64,000 nucleotides of DNA from Cupriavidus necator A5-1 (lineage in GTDB: Bacteria; Pseudomonadota; Gammaproteobacteria; Burkholderiales; Burkholderiaceae), in the NCBI RefSeq assembly GCF_000744095.1, contig NZ_JQLI01000001.1, positions 2,604,001 through 2,668,000 on the forward strand, written 5' to 3'. This document shows, piece after piece, positions 26,601-35,895 of this stretch (its first letter is position 1; each line of letters starts with the position of its first letter). The notes under the pieces are model-generated. The model saw nothing but the letters and a program-made list of their open reading frames with translations, had not been told where the DNA came from and ran no database searches. The translations under genes were made by a program, and so were the position numbers.

Positions 26601-27432
26601 AGGCCACGCGCCGCATCCGCGCCGAGGCGCGCCTGGCCGGCCTGCCGGTGGTCGCGATGACCGCCAACGCCTTGCCCGAGGACCGCGAGCGCTGCCTGGC
26701 CGCCGGCATGGGCGACCATATCGCCAAGCCGATCAACCCGGCGGTGTTCTTTGCCACGGTGCATTGCTGGCTGACCGGCGGGCGCAAGGTGCCGGCAGCG
26801 CCTGGCGCGGCCATCGATATGGAGGCCATGCCAGTAGGCATGGCTGCGCGCGCTGGCGGCCGAAGGGCAGCTCGGTGCCGGCGGCATTGGCGCGTGCCGG
26901 CGGTCAGGCCGAAACCTATCGCGTCCTGCTGGCGCGGTTCGAAAACCACTATGGCGATGCCGGGGCCCGCACCGGCGCGCTGCTGGCGCAGGGGCGCCGT
27001 GCGGAGACGGGGCAGCTGGCCCATGCGCTGGCCGGTGTCGCTGGCAATCTCGGCGCGATGGCAGTGTGCCGCGCCGCGGTGGGGCTGGAAGGCGCGCTGC
27101 GCGAGGCCGGCGATGGTGCGCAGGCGGCGGTGCAGCCGGCGCTGGAGGTGGCGTTGTCGGACCTGCTGGCGTCGCTGCGGCGGCACCTGCCGGCGGCGCC
27201 GGCAGCGGTGCCCGTGCCGGGAGGCGCCGGTCCGGCTGCCGGGGTGCTGGAAGTGCTGCGCCAGCAGTTGCGCGAAGGCGCCAGCGAAGCCGGCCAGACG
27301 CTCGCCACGCATCGCGCCGCGCTGGCGGCGGCGATGCCGGCCCGCACGCTGCGCCAGCTGGGCGATGCGATCGAAGGGTATGACTACGAGGCCGCGCTGG
27401 CGATGCTGGGAGACAGCGCAGCGGCGGACTGA
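23654..27432 (+). pseudogene. Hybrid sensor histidine kinase, disrupted
   Basis: Remains of a large membrane hybrid kinase: N-terminal membrane segment and CACHE-like sensor, second membrane segment (near 24660), PAS, HisKA ([16 protein letters not shown]), HATPase, two receivers (LALMDMQMPGMDG in the second) and a C-terminal HPt (QLAHALAGVAGNLGA). The frame is broken by a one-base loss near 23938, a one-base gain in a seven-G run (24179-24185), a TAG replacing the usual Tyr of TTRRYGGSGLGL at 25799-25801, and two further shifts near 26826-26885. The longest intact piece covers PAS to ATPase. Once the partner kinase of the upstream HD-GYP gene. Confidence 0.9.
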
Positions 27433-27448
27433 AGCCTGCGTGCTGCCT

Positions 27449-27880
27449 TTACTTGGCGAACACCTGGCTCATGTCGCCAAAGGCCTTGAACTCGAGCGCG
27501 TTGCCCGACGGGTCCAGGAAGAACATGGTTGCCTGTTCGCCGACCTGGCCCTTGAAGCGCACGTGCGGCTCGATCACGAACTGCGTGCCGGCCGCGCGCA
27601 GCCGCTCGGCCAGCGCCTCCCACTCGGCCATCGGCAGGATCGCGCCGAAATGCCGCACCGGCACGTCGTCGCCGTCGACCGCGCTGGTGGCGCGATGGCC
27701 GCATTCCTCCGGCGACAGGTGCGCCACCACCTGGTGGCCGTAGAAGTTGAAATCCACCCAGGCCTCGGAGCTGCGCCCTTCGGGGCAGCCGAGCAGGTCG
27801 CCGTAGAAGCGCCGGGCCTCGGCCAGGTCGCGCACGGGAAATGCCAGGTGGAACAGGGGGATGGAAGCGGTTGTGCTCAT
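27449..27880 (-). CDS. VOC-family (glyoxalase/dioxygenase-like) protein
   Basis: A 143-residue single-chain vicinal-oxygen-chelate protein with two beta-alpha-beta-beta-beta modules. Likely metal ligands are His in PLFHLAFPV, His in HFGAILP and Glu in NALEFKAF. This length and pattern are typical of glyoxalase/bleomycin-resistance/extradiol dioxygenase relatives whose substrate cannot be read from sequence. It is divergent from a LysR gene (28003), which may control it. It is convergent with the broken kinase. Confidence 0.85.
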   Translation of the reverse strand: MSTTASIPLFHLAFPVRDLAEARRFYGDLLGCPEGRSSEAWVDFNFYGHQVVAHLSPEECGHRATSAVDGDDVPVRHFGAILPMAEWEALAERLRAAGTQFVIEPHVRFKGQVGEQATMFFLDPSGNALEFKAFGDMSQVFAK

Positions 27881-28002
27881 GCGGGGGCCTTTGTCGGGGA
27901 GGATGCTGTAGGGTAGGCCGAAGCCTGCGCGTTGATTGTAGCCAGCAGGACTCGTAATATGAAGCGAATCATTTCTGCCCTGAGTATCAGAGTTTTCAAT
28001 AG

Positions 28003-28887
28003 ATGATCCGCTACTTCCAGACCTTCCTGGTGGCCGCCGAAACCGGCTCGTTCTCCGCCGCCGCGGCGCGGCTGGCGCTGACGCAGTCGGCCGTCAGCAC
28101 GCAGATCCGGCGCCTGGAAGAGGAACTGGACTGCACCCTGTTCGACCGCACCGGCAAGTCCGTGGCGCTCAGCGAGGCCGGGCGGCGGCTGGTGCCGGAA
28201 GCGCGCCGCTTTGTCGATCTCTATGCGTCGATGAAAGACCGCGCCGGCACGCATGCCGCCGCCGCGCCGCTGGAGCTGGGCGCGGTGTCCACGGTCCAGG
28301 CCACGTTGCTGGCTGATGCGATGCGGCGCTTTCGCGAGCGCTTCCCGGACTCGCACGTCAACGTGGTGCCGGGCATGTCGACGCAGCTGCTGACCCAGGT
28401 GGATGCGCGCGAACTCGACATCGCCGTGCTGATCCGGCCGCGGCTGGGCCTTCCGTCGGACCTGAAGTGGGTGCCGCTGGTGCGTGAGGGCTTTGTCGGC
28501 ATCGGCCCGGCCGGGGCGCCGCCGGACCTGCGCGCGATGCTGGAGACGCTGCCGTTTATCCGCTACAACCGCCATTCCACGGGCGGCCAGCTGGTCGATC
28601 GCTACCTGAAGCGCCAGCGGCTATGGGTCAGGGAAGGGATGGAGCTGGACGAGCCGGCGATTATCCTGCAACTGGTGGAAGCGGGCCTGGGCTGCGCCAT
28701 CATCCCGTCCGGGCTGGTGCCGCTGCGACAGGCAGCTGGCGTGGTGCAGGCGCCGCTGCCGGGCGGGCCGCTTTATCGCGACGTGGGCGTGCTGGTGCGC
28801 GAGTCGGCACTGCGCCGCGAACCGGTCGCGGCGCTGATCGATGCCTTCGTGGCGGCCAGCGCCCGCTGGCAGCCGGGCGTGGCGTAG
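28003..28887 (+). CDS. LysR-family transcriptional regulator
   Basis: A 294-residue LysR protein with the helix-turn-helix at about 2-60 ([35 protein letters not shown]) and a co-inducer domain from about 90. It is divergent from the VOC-family gene with a 122-base gap, the usual layout for a regulator and its target. It converges with the cupin gene, 9 bases apart. The effector is unknown. Confidence 0.93.
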   Translation: MIRYFQTFLVAAETGSFSAAAARLALTQSAVSTQIRRLEEELDCTLFDRTGKSVALSEAGRRLVPEARRFVDLYASMKDRAGTHAAAAPLELGAVSTVQATLLADAMRRFRERFPDSHVNVVPGMSTQLLTQVDARELDIAVLIRPRLGLPSDLKWVPLVREGFVGIGPAGAPPDLRAMLETLPFIRYNRHSTGGQLVDRYLKRQRLWVREGMELDEPAIILQLVEAGLGCAIIPSGLVPLRQAAGVVQAPLPGGPLYRDVGVLVRESALRREPVAALIDAFVAASARWQPGVA

Positions 28888-28896
28888 CGCAGGCGG

Positions 28897-29232
28897 TCAG
28901 CGGCCGCCGGGCAAGACCATCGTCACCAGCACCGAGGCATCGGTGAGGGCCGTCACGTCGTAGCGCACGCACGGCCCCAGGTAGAGCAGGTCGCCCTGGC
29001 GCAGGTGGCGCTCGGCGCCGTCCACGCGCAGCCGCACTTCGCCTTCCAGGCATTGCACGGTCATCGGGCCATCCACCGAATGCGCCGGCACATGCTTGCC
29101 CGCCTTGAGCACCAGGCGCATCACTTCCAGCGGGCCTTCCTTGAACAAGGCCTGGGTGGCGGTCTGGTCCAGCCGCGTGCCCAACGGCAACACGCTGGCG
29201 ATCTGTCCGGAAGAAAGGTGGGGCAGGGACAT
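28897..29232 (-). CDS. Cupin-domain protein
   Basis: A 111-residue single-domain cupin. The first motif is seen as GKHVPAHSVDGPMTVQCLEGEV and the second as LRQGDLLYLGPCVRYDV. The usual His pair in motif 1 is partly replaced (HxxH spacing altered), so metal binding may be weak. A GAGGAG precedes the ATG at 29232. Function unknown; small cupins like this often act as sensors or isomerases. Confidence 0.8.
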   Translation of the reverse strand: MSLPHLSSGQIASVLPLGTRLDQTATQALFKEGPLEVMRLVLKAGKHVPAHSVDGPMTVQCLEGEVRLRVDGAERHLRQGDLLYLGPCVRYDVTALTDASVLVTMVLPGGR

Positions 29233-29347
29233 GCGCGGCTCCTCGCTTTGTAGTGGGGTAGCTTGTTTGTGGCTTGTCAGGCGCAGCCGGCGCTTGCCGG
29301 CCGCACGCCTTCTCAATCTAGCACCGGAGCGCGCATGTCGACAGCGT

Positions 29348-29521
29348 TCAGCGTGCCGTAGCCGGCGTAGGGGGGTCGGCCGGTTGTGCGCAATGGGCGG
29401 CATGGCCTGCGCGGGCCGCGGCGCGGGCGCGCTCGATGACGGTCCAGTCAGGGCCGGCGGCGGCGGGCAGGGATGCCGTGATGGCGCCCAGGCCAAGCAG
29501 GGCGAGCAGGATGGTTTTCAT
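29348..29521 (-). CDS. Small secreted protein (57 aa)
   Basis: MKTILLALLGLGAITASLP followed by AAAG looks like a standard signal peptide; the mature part is only about 35 residues (PDWTVIERARAAARAGHAAHCAQP...). No Shine-Dalgarno is visible upstream, which lowers confidence. It follows the KRDPFT-repeat gene on the same strand, and the two may be co-transcribed. Role unknown. Confidence 0.5.
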   Translation of the reverse strand: MKTILLALLGLGAITASLPAAAGPDWTVIERARAAARAGHAAHCAQPADPPTPATAR

Positions 29522-29617
29522 GGGGAGGTTGGGCGGCGAGGAAGGAGGTTGACCGGAACCGGGGCAGTTCCGGTCAGCGGTGCTGCCACGGCATGCGTCG
29601 TGGCAGCGAGAGAAGCG

Positions 29618-29953
29618 TCAGGCGGCGTGGGCCGGCGACGCGGATACGCCGCTGCGGTCCATTCCGGCCAGTTCCATGCCGGCGGCTGTGCGGTTGGCAC
29701 CGTCGGTGAACGGGTCGCGCTTGTCGTTGACGAGGGCCCCGTCGGTGAAGGGATCGCGCTTGCCGTTGACGTGCGCGCCTTCGGTGAACGGATCGCGCTT
29801 GCCGTTGTGCATGCTGTAGCCATCACGCTCGGCGGCGACGCCGCGGTCGTTCAGGCCTTGTGCCGCGGCGGCGTTGCAGGCGAGGGCGCCGGCACTGAGT
29901 GCTGCGATGGAGATGGCCGTGGCAAGGAGGGCTTTGAGGTCGTTTTTATGCAT
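29618..29953 (-). CDS. Secreted protein with tandem KRDPFT repeats
   Basis: A 111-residue exported protein. Signal peptide at residues 1-31, then three 13-residue units starting at residues 50, 63 and 76, each of the form N-G/D-K-R-D-P-F-T-E/D-G-A-x-V/R (DNA 29690-29806, 39-bp period). The C-terminus is Ala/Ser-rich. No membrane segment, no cysteine in the mature part. I do not know a characterised family. It lies downstream of the efflux operon on the same strand, 181 bases after the outer-membrane gene, and upstream of another small secreted protein. Confidence 0.7.
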   Translation of the reverse strand: MHKNDLKALLATAISIAALSAGALACNAAAAQGLNDRGVAAERDGYSMHNGKRDPFTEGAHVNGKRDPFTDGALVNDKRDPFTDGANRTAAGMELAGMDRSGVSASPAHAA

Positions 29954-30134
29954 GTCTGCTGTTTTGGGTTGAAGGACGGTAGATGGTCTGGCAGGGCCAT
30001 TGCGGATCGGCGGATCTGCGTCCCGCATGCCGTCCGGTTCGCCTTTGGGCGGTGCCGCGCCGTGGGAAGCGTGCGGCACGGAACGAAGTGTAGCCATGCA
30101 GATGTATTCCTGTGATGATTTAAACGGCATGAAA

Positions 30135-31595
30135 TCAGTCGCTTTTTTCATCGAGGCCGGATACGGCTGGCGCGGCTTTGCGGCCGGTCTGCCAGCCGCC
30201 GCCCAAGGCCAGGAACAGGTCGACCTGGCGCGCCGCTACGTGGCCCTCCGACGCCGCCAGCGCGGCGTCGGCATCGGCCAGCGCCCGTTCCGCGTCGAGG
30301 TGCGCCAGGTAGGGAATGCGCCCCGCCTGCTGCAGCCGGCGCTGCTGCCGCGCGGCCTCGCCGGCCTGCTCGCGCGCGGCGTGCAAGGCCTCGTGCCGTT
30401 CCAGTTCGCGCGTGTAGGCGGACAACGCCGTTTCGGTTTCCTGCAGCGCGCGCAGCACCGCGCCGTCGAAGCGCGCCAGCGCCGCGTCCGCCGCAGCCTC
30501 GTGGCCGTGGATGCGGTGGCGCACCCCATTGGTCGGCAATGACCAGCTCAGCAACGGCCCCACGCTCCAGCGCGCGGTGGGACCGCTGCCGAGGTGGCTG
30601 AGCACGCCGGTCAGGCCGGCGCTGGCGCCGATGCGGATCGACGGATACAGGTCCGCGGTGGCCACGCCGATGCGCGCGGTCGCGGCGGCCAGCTCGCGTT
30701 CGGACTGGCGGACATCGGGCCGGCGCCTGAGCAGCGCGGCACCATCGCCCACAGGCAGCGGCGCGCGCAGCGTGGGTTCCGCATGGCATTCGACCTCGCC
30801 CGGCGGCAATGCCGCGGGCGGCTTGCCGAGCAGCAGCGCCAGGCGGTAGCGCGCGGCAGTGCGGGATGCCTCCAGCGCGGGCAGGGCGGCGCGCAGTGCT
30901 TCAGTGCGGGCGCGCTCGCGCGCGACGTCGGCGGGTTCGCCGCGCCCGACCGCCACCAGCCGGCGCGTTGCGTCCAGCGTGCGCTGCTGTACCTCGAGCT
31001 GCCGCGTGGCGGCCGCCAGTTCATGCGTGGCCGCGCAGCCATGCACGTAGGCGCGCACGGTCTGCGCGGCCACGCTGATGCGTACCATGTCGAGCGTGGC
31101 TTCGCTGGCCTGCGCGCCGGCCAGCGCGGCCTCGTCGGCCCGGGCCAGCTTGCCGAAGAAATCGATGAGATAGGACACGCCCAGGCCGAAGTCGCCGAGA
31201 TTGAACACCGGTGGTTTCTCGGTCTGCAGGAAGCTCTCGGCCGACAGCTGCGCGCGCGACACGCTTGCGCTGGCGCCGCCCTGCGGCAGGTTTTCGGACT
31301 CGACTTCGTGCAGCAGCGCCACCGCGCGGCGCAGGTTGGCGGCGGCGGCGCGGATATCAGTATTGGCGGCCAGCGCCTGTTGTACGAGGCGGTCCAGCCG
31401 TTGGTCGTCATAGAGCCGCCACCAGTCGTCCGGCACGGGCGCGATGGCAACGCCGTGCGCAGCGCCGCCCTGCAGCGGGCCGTTGGCGGCGGGCGCCCGT
31501 ACCGCAGCGTCGCCAGGCACGCGGTAGTCCGGACCCACGGTCGTGCAGGCGCACAAGGTTGCGGCCACGCAGGCCAGCCATCGACGGTGCCTCAT
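30135..31595 (-). CDS. Outer-membrane efflux lipoprotein, NodT family
   Basis: A 486-residue TolC/OprM-like outer-membrane channel protein with lipobox CACTTVGPDY (lipidated Cys near residue 18-20) and the two repeated OEP domains. It is the last gene of a four-gene efflux operon; its ATG overlaps the TGA of the membrane-fusion gene (TGATG). It supplies the outer-membrane exit for the FUSC/HlyD pump. The full length is normal for NodT-type proteins. Confidence 0.93.
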   Translation of the reverse strand: MRHRRWLACVAATLCACTTVGPDYRVPGDAAVRAPAANGPLQGGAAHGVAIAPVPDDWWRLYDDQRLDRLVQQALAANTDIRAAAANLRRAVALLHEVESENLPQGGASASVSRAQLSAESFLQTEKPPVFNLGDFGLGVSYLIDFFGKLARADEAALAGAQASEATLDMVRISVAAQTVRAYVHGCAATHELAAATRQLEVQQRTLDATRRLVAVGRGEPADVARERARTEALRAALPALEASRTAARYRLALLLGKPPAALPPGEVECHAEPTLRAPLPVGDGAALLRRRPDVRQSERELAAATARIGVATADLYPSIRIGASAGLTGVLSHLGSGPTARWSVGPLLSWSLPTNGVRHRIHGHEAAADAALARFDGAVLRALQETETALSAYTRELERHEALHAAREQAGEAARQQRRLQQAGRIPYLAHLDAERALADADAALAASEGHVAARQVDLFLALGGGWQTGRKAAPAVSGLDEKSD

Positions 31596-32500
31596 CACGA
31601 GCGCGGTCCCGCGCGGCGCGGGGCATCATTGCCGCGCTGCTCCAGCACCGCCACGGTGGCCGTGCGGCCCGACACCAGCCGCACATCGGCGGGGACGTCT
31701 TCCAGCACGATGCGCACCGGCACGCGCTGCGCCAGCCGCACCCAGTTGAAGGTCGGGTTGACGTTGGGCAGCAGGTTGGAGCCGGCGCTGCGGTCGCGGT
31801 CCTCGATGCCCGCGGCAATGCTCTGTACATGGCCACGCAGGTGCCGCGGCTCGCCCATGATATGCACATCCACAGGGCTGCCGATGCGGATGCGATGCAG
31901 CTTGGTCTCCTCGAAATATCCCTCCACATGGAACGAGGCGGCGTCGACCATCGACAGCACCGGGCGGCCGGTGGAGACATAGTCGCCCAGCCGCGGCAGC
32001 CGGTCGTTGAGGTTGCCCTCGACCGGACTGCGCACGCTGGTGCGTTCCAGGTTCAGCTGCGCCAGCCGCACCGCGGCCTCGGCCTGCGCCAGCGCGGCCT
32101 GGCCTTGCTCCACGCGGGCGCGGCCCTGTTCGGCGACCTCGCCGGCGACCAGCCCGTCCAGCGTGCGGTTGCGTGCGGCCTCGCGCCGCGCCTGCGCCAG
32201 CGCGGCGCGCTGCGTGGCGGCAGTGGCCTGCGCCTGCTGCAGCGCCAGCGCGTAGCGGTCGCGGTCGATCTCGAACAGCACCTCGCCGCGGCGCACGTAC
32301 TGGTTGTCGCGCACGCGCACGCGGGTGACCAGGCCCGAGACATCGGGCGCGACCTGGACGATGTCGGCGCGCACATGGCCGTCGCGGGTCCACGGCGCGG
32401 CCGTGTAGTAGTCCCACAGGTGGCGCAGCACCAGCAGCGCGGCGAGCGCGGCCAGCAGCGTGGGCAGCAAGGGAAGGAAGTTGCGGAGTCGGAAATTCAT
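31595..32500 (-). CDS. HlyD/AaeA-like membrane-fusion protein
   Basis: A 301-residue periplasmic adaptor with one N-terminal membrane anchor (about 10-30), a biotinyl-lipoyl-like half motif (VAPDVSGLVTRVRVRDNQYVRRGEVLFEID), a coiled-coil hairpin and the second half (VRSPVEGNLNDRLPRLGDYV). Size and order match AaeA of the E. coli p-hydroxybenzoate efflux system (310 residues). It overlaps DUF1656 upstream by ATGA and the outer-membrane gene downstream by TGATG. Confidence 0.93.
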   Translation of the reverse strand: MNFRLRNFLPLLPTLLAALAALLVLRHLWDYYTAAPWTRDGHVRADIVQVAPDVSGLVTRVRVRDNQYVRRGEVLFEIDRDRYALALQQAQATAATQRAALAQARREAARNRTLDGLVAGEVAEQGRARVEQGQAALAQAEAAVRLAQLNLERTSVRSPVEGNLNDRLPRLGDYVSTGRPVLSMVDAASFHVEGYFEETKLHRIRIGSPVDVHIMGEPRHLRGHVQSIAAGIEDRDRSAGSNLLPNVNPTFNWVRLAQRVPVRIVLEDVPADVRLVSGRTATVAVLEQRGNDAPRRAGPRS

Positions 32501-32715
32501 GATGGCAGTGCCGGCACCGCGACAAAGACCACGGCCACGGCGCCCAGGACGATCACATAGAGGGAAAGGTTGAACAGCGAGCGGTGCCAGATATGCCGGT
32601 ACCAGCCCAGTGCCGCCAGCACGTTGCGGATTGCGGTGGTGACGGCGAAGGCGAGCACCATTAGCACCTGCACGCCGGGCACGAAGACGCCGTAGAGATC
32701 GATTTCACTGAGCAT
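32497..32715 (-). CDS. DUF1656 (AaeX-like) small membrane protein
   Basis: A 72-residue protein with two membrane helices (about 10-30 and 46-68) matching the AaeX/DUF1656 family that accompanies AaeA-type pumps. Its role in the pump is not established. It lies between the FUSC gene (22-base gap) and the HlyD gene (ATGA overlap). Confidence 0.9.
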   Translation of the reverse strand: MLSEIDLYGVFVPGVQVLMVLAFAVTTAIRNVLAALGWYRHIWHRSLFNLSLYVIVLGAVAVVFVAVPALPS

Positions 32716-32737
32716 GGGTGCAAAGAGGCGTTGGAAG

Positions 32738-34717
32738 TCAGCGGGCCGGCGCGCCGGGTTGCAGCGTGACCTGCAGCACCACCAGCGCGCCCAGCGTGCC
32801 GCCATGCGTGCGCCCCGGCAGCGCGGCCACACCGGCGATGGCATCGGCCACCGATGCCGCCAGCCCGGCCGGCACCGGTACCGCATGGCCCGTGCGCAGC
32901 CGTGCGCGGAAATGCCGCGCCACGGCGGCCAGCACCCGCCGCACCGCCTTGTGCGCCGCGGGCGGCAATGCCGGCAGCGCTTTTTGCAGCGTCAGCGCGC
33001 AGTAGCCGACCTGCAGCGCATGGAAGCCGTCGGACGACGACGGATCGCCAGCGGCGCCCAGCCGCGGCACCAGTTGCCCGAGCCGGTCGAGCATGCGCGC
33101 ACCGAGCCGCGCATCGCCATCGGCACGCAGCGTGGCGGCCTGCGCCAGGTCCTGCCAGCTGGCACGCACCAGCCGCTGTGCCGCCGCGCGCGCGCCGAAC
33201 GGACGCACCGCCATCGACCACAGCGGCGCGAACAGCATCGCCGCAGCGCTGGCCAGGCAGGTATTGAAGGTGCCGAGGAAATCCGCTTCGAATACCGTCT
33301 GCACATTGGCGAATGAGGCCGTGTTGACCGACAGCAGCATCGCGATCAGCTGGAAGCCCGGCCGCGCGATCAGCAGGCCGATGCCCAGGTAGGGCAGCGC
33401 CAGCATCGCTGCCAGCGCCTCGAAGGTGCGCGCATGCGGCACCACCAGGAACAGGTAGCAGGACGACACCAGCAGGCAGACCGCACTCCAGCGCAGGAAG
33501 GCCCCAGCCATGCGGCGTGGCTCGTCGATGGCCGCGAAAAAGCAGCACGCGATCGACGCCACCGCCACCGCGCCCGCACCATCCTCCCAGCCGGAGAAGA
33601 TCCACAGCAGCCCTGCGCAGAATACCGCCAGCCCGCTGGAGACGGCGCCGAACAGCAGCATGCCGTGGTCATGGTGAAGCGCCGCTGCTTCCGGGGCGGC
33701 ATCCTCACGCACTTGCGGCGGGCGCGCGCTGCGGTCGCCGATGCCTTGCTGCAGCGTGCGGCATTCCGCGTACACGGTGCACAGGCGTTGCAACTGGTCG
33801 GCGGCGGTTGCCGCCAGCCCTGCATGCCAGTCGATCGGCTGCCCGCTGTGGTCAACAGGCCAGCCACCCGTGATCAATGGCGCGGGCTCGACCGCCCCAT
33901 CCCCGAGCCACGCCGCCGTCGCAGACAGCGCCGCGTCAAGTTCGACGGGCACGCCTTGCGGATGCCCGCGCAGCGCCTGCAGCACGCTCTCCAGCGACGA
34001 CAGCAGCGGCATCAGCATGGTCATGCGCTGGCGCAGCGCGCGGGCGTGGCGCAGCGTGTGGCTGCCCCCGGTGTCGTAGGCCAGCTGGCTGGCGAGCTGG
34101 TCGAGTGCGAGGATATCGGCGGCCAGCCGGTGCCGGCCGTCGTCCGCGCGCGGGCTGCCGGTCAGGATGTCGGTGGCCCATGCCGCCGCATCGGCCAGCC
34201 ACGTGGCCGCGCGTGCGCGCAGCGCCGGCGCCACCTTGGCCGGAAAGACCACCGAGCCCACCAGCCCGGCGCAGACGATGCCAATCACGATCTCCTCGAT
34301 CCGCGCCACGGCGATATCGAAGATCTGCGCCGGCTGGCTGACCGCCGGCAGCGCAACGATCGGCAGGGTGTAGGCCGCCAGCAGGAAGACATAGCTGCGC
34401 GGCGTGCGCTGCAGCAGCGACAGGTAGACCAGCGCGGTAATCCACAGCGCAATCGCGCCCATCAGCACGATCGGCATATTGACCAGCTGCGGCACGGTCG
34501 CCACCGCGGCGGTCGCGCCCAGCACCGTGCCGGCCACCCGATATGCCGCCTTGGAGCGCGTCGCGCCGGTGAGCGGGTGCGAGACGAAGTAGACCGTGGC
34601 CATCGCCCAGTACGGCCGCGGCAGGCCCAGCGCCAGTGCGAGATAGAGCGCCAGCATCGCGGCGGCGAATGCCTTCAGCGAGAACAGCCACTGTCGTGCA
34701 TTCGGCCAGCTAGCCAT
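32738..34717 (-). CDS. FUSC-family efflux transporter (AaeB-like)
   Basis: A 659-residue inner-membrane protein with two blocks of about five to six helices (residues ~10-165 and ~370-500) separated by a large cytoplasmic region, the layout of AaeB/FUSC proteins. E. coli AaeAB exports aromatic carboxylic acids such as p-hydroxybenzoate. It is the first gene of the four-gene operon FUSC-DUF1656-HlyD-OMF and is divergent from a LysR gene, as aaeB is relative to aaeR. The start MASWPNARQW fits the family; the frame is open 45 bases further up. Confidence 0.92.
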   Translation of the reverse strand: MASWPNARQWLFSLKAFAAAMLALYLALALGLPRPYWAMATVYFVSHPLTGATRSKAAYRVAGTVLGATAAVATVPQLVNMPIVLMGAIALWITALVYLSLLQRTPRSYVFLLAAYTLPIVALPAVSQPAQIFDIAVARIEEIVIGIVCAGLVGSVVFPAKVAPALRARAATWLADAAAWATDILTGSPRADDGRHRLAADILALDQLASQLAYDTGGSHTLRHARALRQRMTMLMPLLSSLESVLQALRGHPQGVPVELDAALSATAAWLGDGAVEPAPLITGGWPVDHSGQPIDWHAGLAATAADQLQRLCTVYAECRTLQQGIGDRSARPPQVREDAAPEAAALHHDHGMLLFGAVSSGLAVFCAGLLWIFSGWEDGAGAVAVASIACCFFAAIDEPRRMAGAFLRWSAVCLLVSSCYLFLVVPHARTFEALAAMLALPYLGIGLLIARPGFQLIAMLLSVNTASFANVQTVFEADFLGTFNTCLASAAAMLFAPLWSMAVRPFGARAAAQRLVRASWQDLAQAATLRADGDARLGARMLDRLGQLVPRLGAAGDPSSSDGFHALQVGYCALTLQKALPALPPAAHKAVRRVLAAVARHFRARLRTGHAVPVPAGLAASVADAIAGVAALPGRTHGGTLGALVVLQVTLQPGAPAR

Positions 34718-34839
34718 GGGGTGGGGGTCTTGGTGACGAGGGTTGGGGGCGCGCATCGCCACCTGCCGCTCCGGGCTTCATAGGGGGGCGCGGTTGGGCA
34801 GGGGCAATGCGTGGAAGCGAAGTGTAGCCAAACCTTTCG

Positions 34840-34879
34840 CATTCCATTCATGATTTAATATTGGCCTGTCCATTCCATT
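34840..34879. promoter_or_regulatory. Direct repeats between the efflux operon and its LysR gene
   Basis: CATTCCATT occurs twice, at 34840-34848 and 34871-34879, 31 bp apart (three helical turns), around the AT-rich TGATTTAATATTGG. The position fits a LysR binding region serving the divergent promoters. Confidence 0.45.
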
Positions 34880-34932
34880 TGTTCATGGATGCGAGCGCCT
34901 GGGCACCCGGGCTGCCGCAAGCCATCGCCACC

Positions 34933-35829
34933 ATGCCCATCGATATCCGCGCCCTGCGCTATTTCGTCGAGACCGCGCGCCTGCGCAGCTTCACCCAGGC
35001 CGCCACCTCGCTCTTCGTAACCCAGTCGACCATCAGCAAGATGGTGAAACAGCTGGAGGATGAGGTCGGCCAGCCGCTGCTGATCCGCGAAGGCAAGAGC
35101 GTGCGCCTGACCGACGTCGGGCGCGTGGTCTACGAGCGCGGGCAGGAGGCGCTGGGCGTGGTGCACCGGCTGACGCTGGAAGTGGCCGACCTGTCCTCGC
35201 TCGGCCGTGGGCAGCTGACGGTGGGGATCCCGCCGATGGTCAACCTGTTTTTCTCGCCCGCGGTCAGCGCGTTCCGGCTGCGCTATCCCAACCTGTTATT
35301 GACGCTGGACGAGCACGGCGGGCAGGTGGTGGAGCAGCTGGTGGCCAGCGGCGAACTGGAAGTCGGCGCCACCGTGCTGCCCGGCGACAGCGGCCTGGCG
35401 CTGGAGACGCGCCAGTTCGGCCGCTACCCGATCTGGGCCGTGGGCCCGCGCAAGTCCAGCTGGGCGCGCGGTCGCACGGTCTCGCTGGCCGCGCTGCGCG
35501 ACGAGCCGCTGGTCATGCTGACCGACGACTTCTCGCTGACGCGCAAGCTGCGGCAGGCCTTCCTGGAGGCGCGCATCGAGCCGCGCGTGGTGGCGCGCAG
35601 CGGTCACTGGGACTTCCTCGCCTCGATGGCGGCGGCGGGGCTGGGCACCACCTTCCTGCCGCAACCGCTGGCCGAGCGCCTGCAGGGCCAGGACACGCTG
35701 GCGATGGCGCGCCTGACCGAGCCGGCGGTGGACTGGACGATGGCGCATATCTGGTCGCCGGGGCGCTACCTTTCGCACGCGGCGCGGGCCTGGCTGGCGG
35801 TTTGCGAAGAGATGCTGGGCGAAGGCTAG
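34933..35829 (+). CDS. LysR-family regulator of the efflux operon
   Basis: A 298-residue LysR regulator (MPIDIRALRYFVETARLRSFTQAATSLFVTQSTISKMVKQLEDEVG at the N-terminus). It is divergent from the FUSC operon with repeats between them, so it is the likely AaeR-like activator responding to aromatic acids. The start at 34933 is set by homology with the usual LysR N-terminus; upstream ATGs in the same frame exist and no strong Shine-Dalgarno decides. Confidence 0.92.
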   Translation: MPIDIRALRYFVETARLRSFTQAATSLFVTQSTISKMVKQLEDEVGQPLLIREGKSVRLTDVGRVVYERGQEALGVVHRLTLEVADLSSLGRGQLTVGIPPMVNLFFSPAVSAFRLRYPNLLLTLDEHGGQVVEQLVASGELEVGATVLPGDSGLALETRQFGRYPIWAVGPRKSSWARGRTVSLAALRDEPLVMLTDDFSLTRKLRQAFLEARIEPRVVARSGHWDFLASMAAAGLGTTFLPQPLAERLQGQDTLAMARLTEPAVDWTMAHIWSPGRYLSHAARAWLAVCEEMLGEG

Positions 35830-35895
35830 ACTCCAGGCTGTGCACGTTCCCGAGGCAAATGCACCGATGCGGTACCTGCCGGCCGCGCGCGCCGT

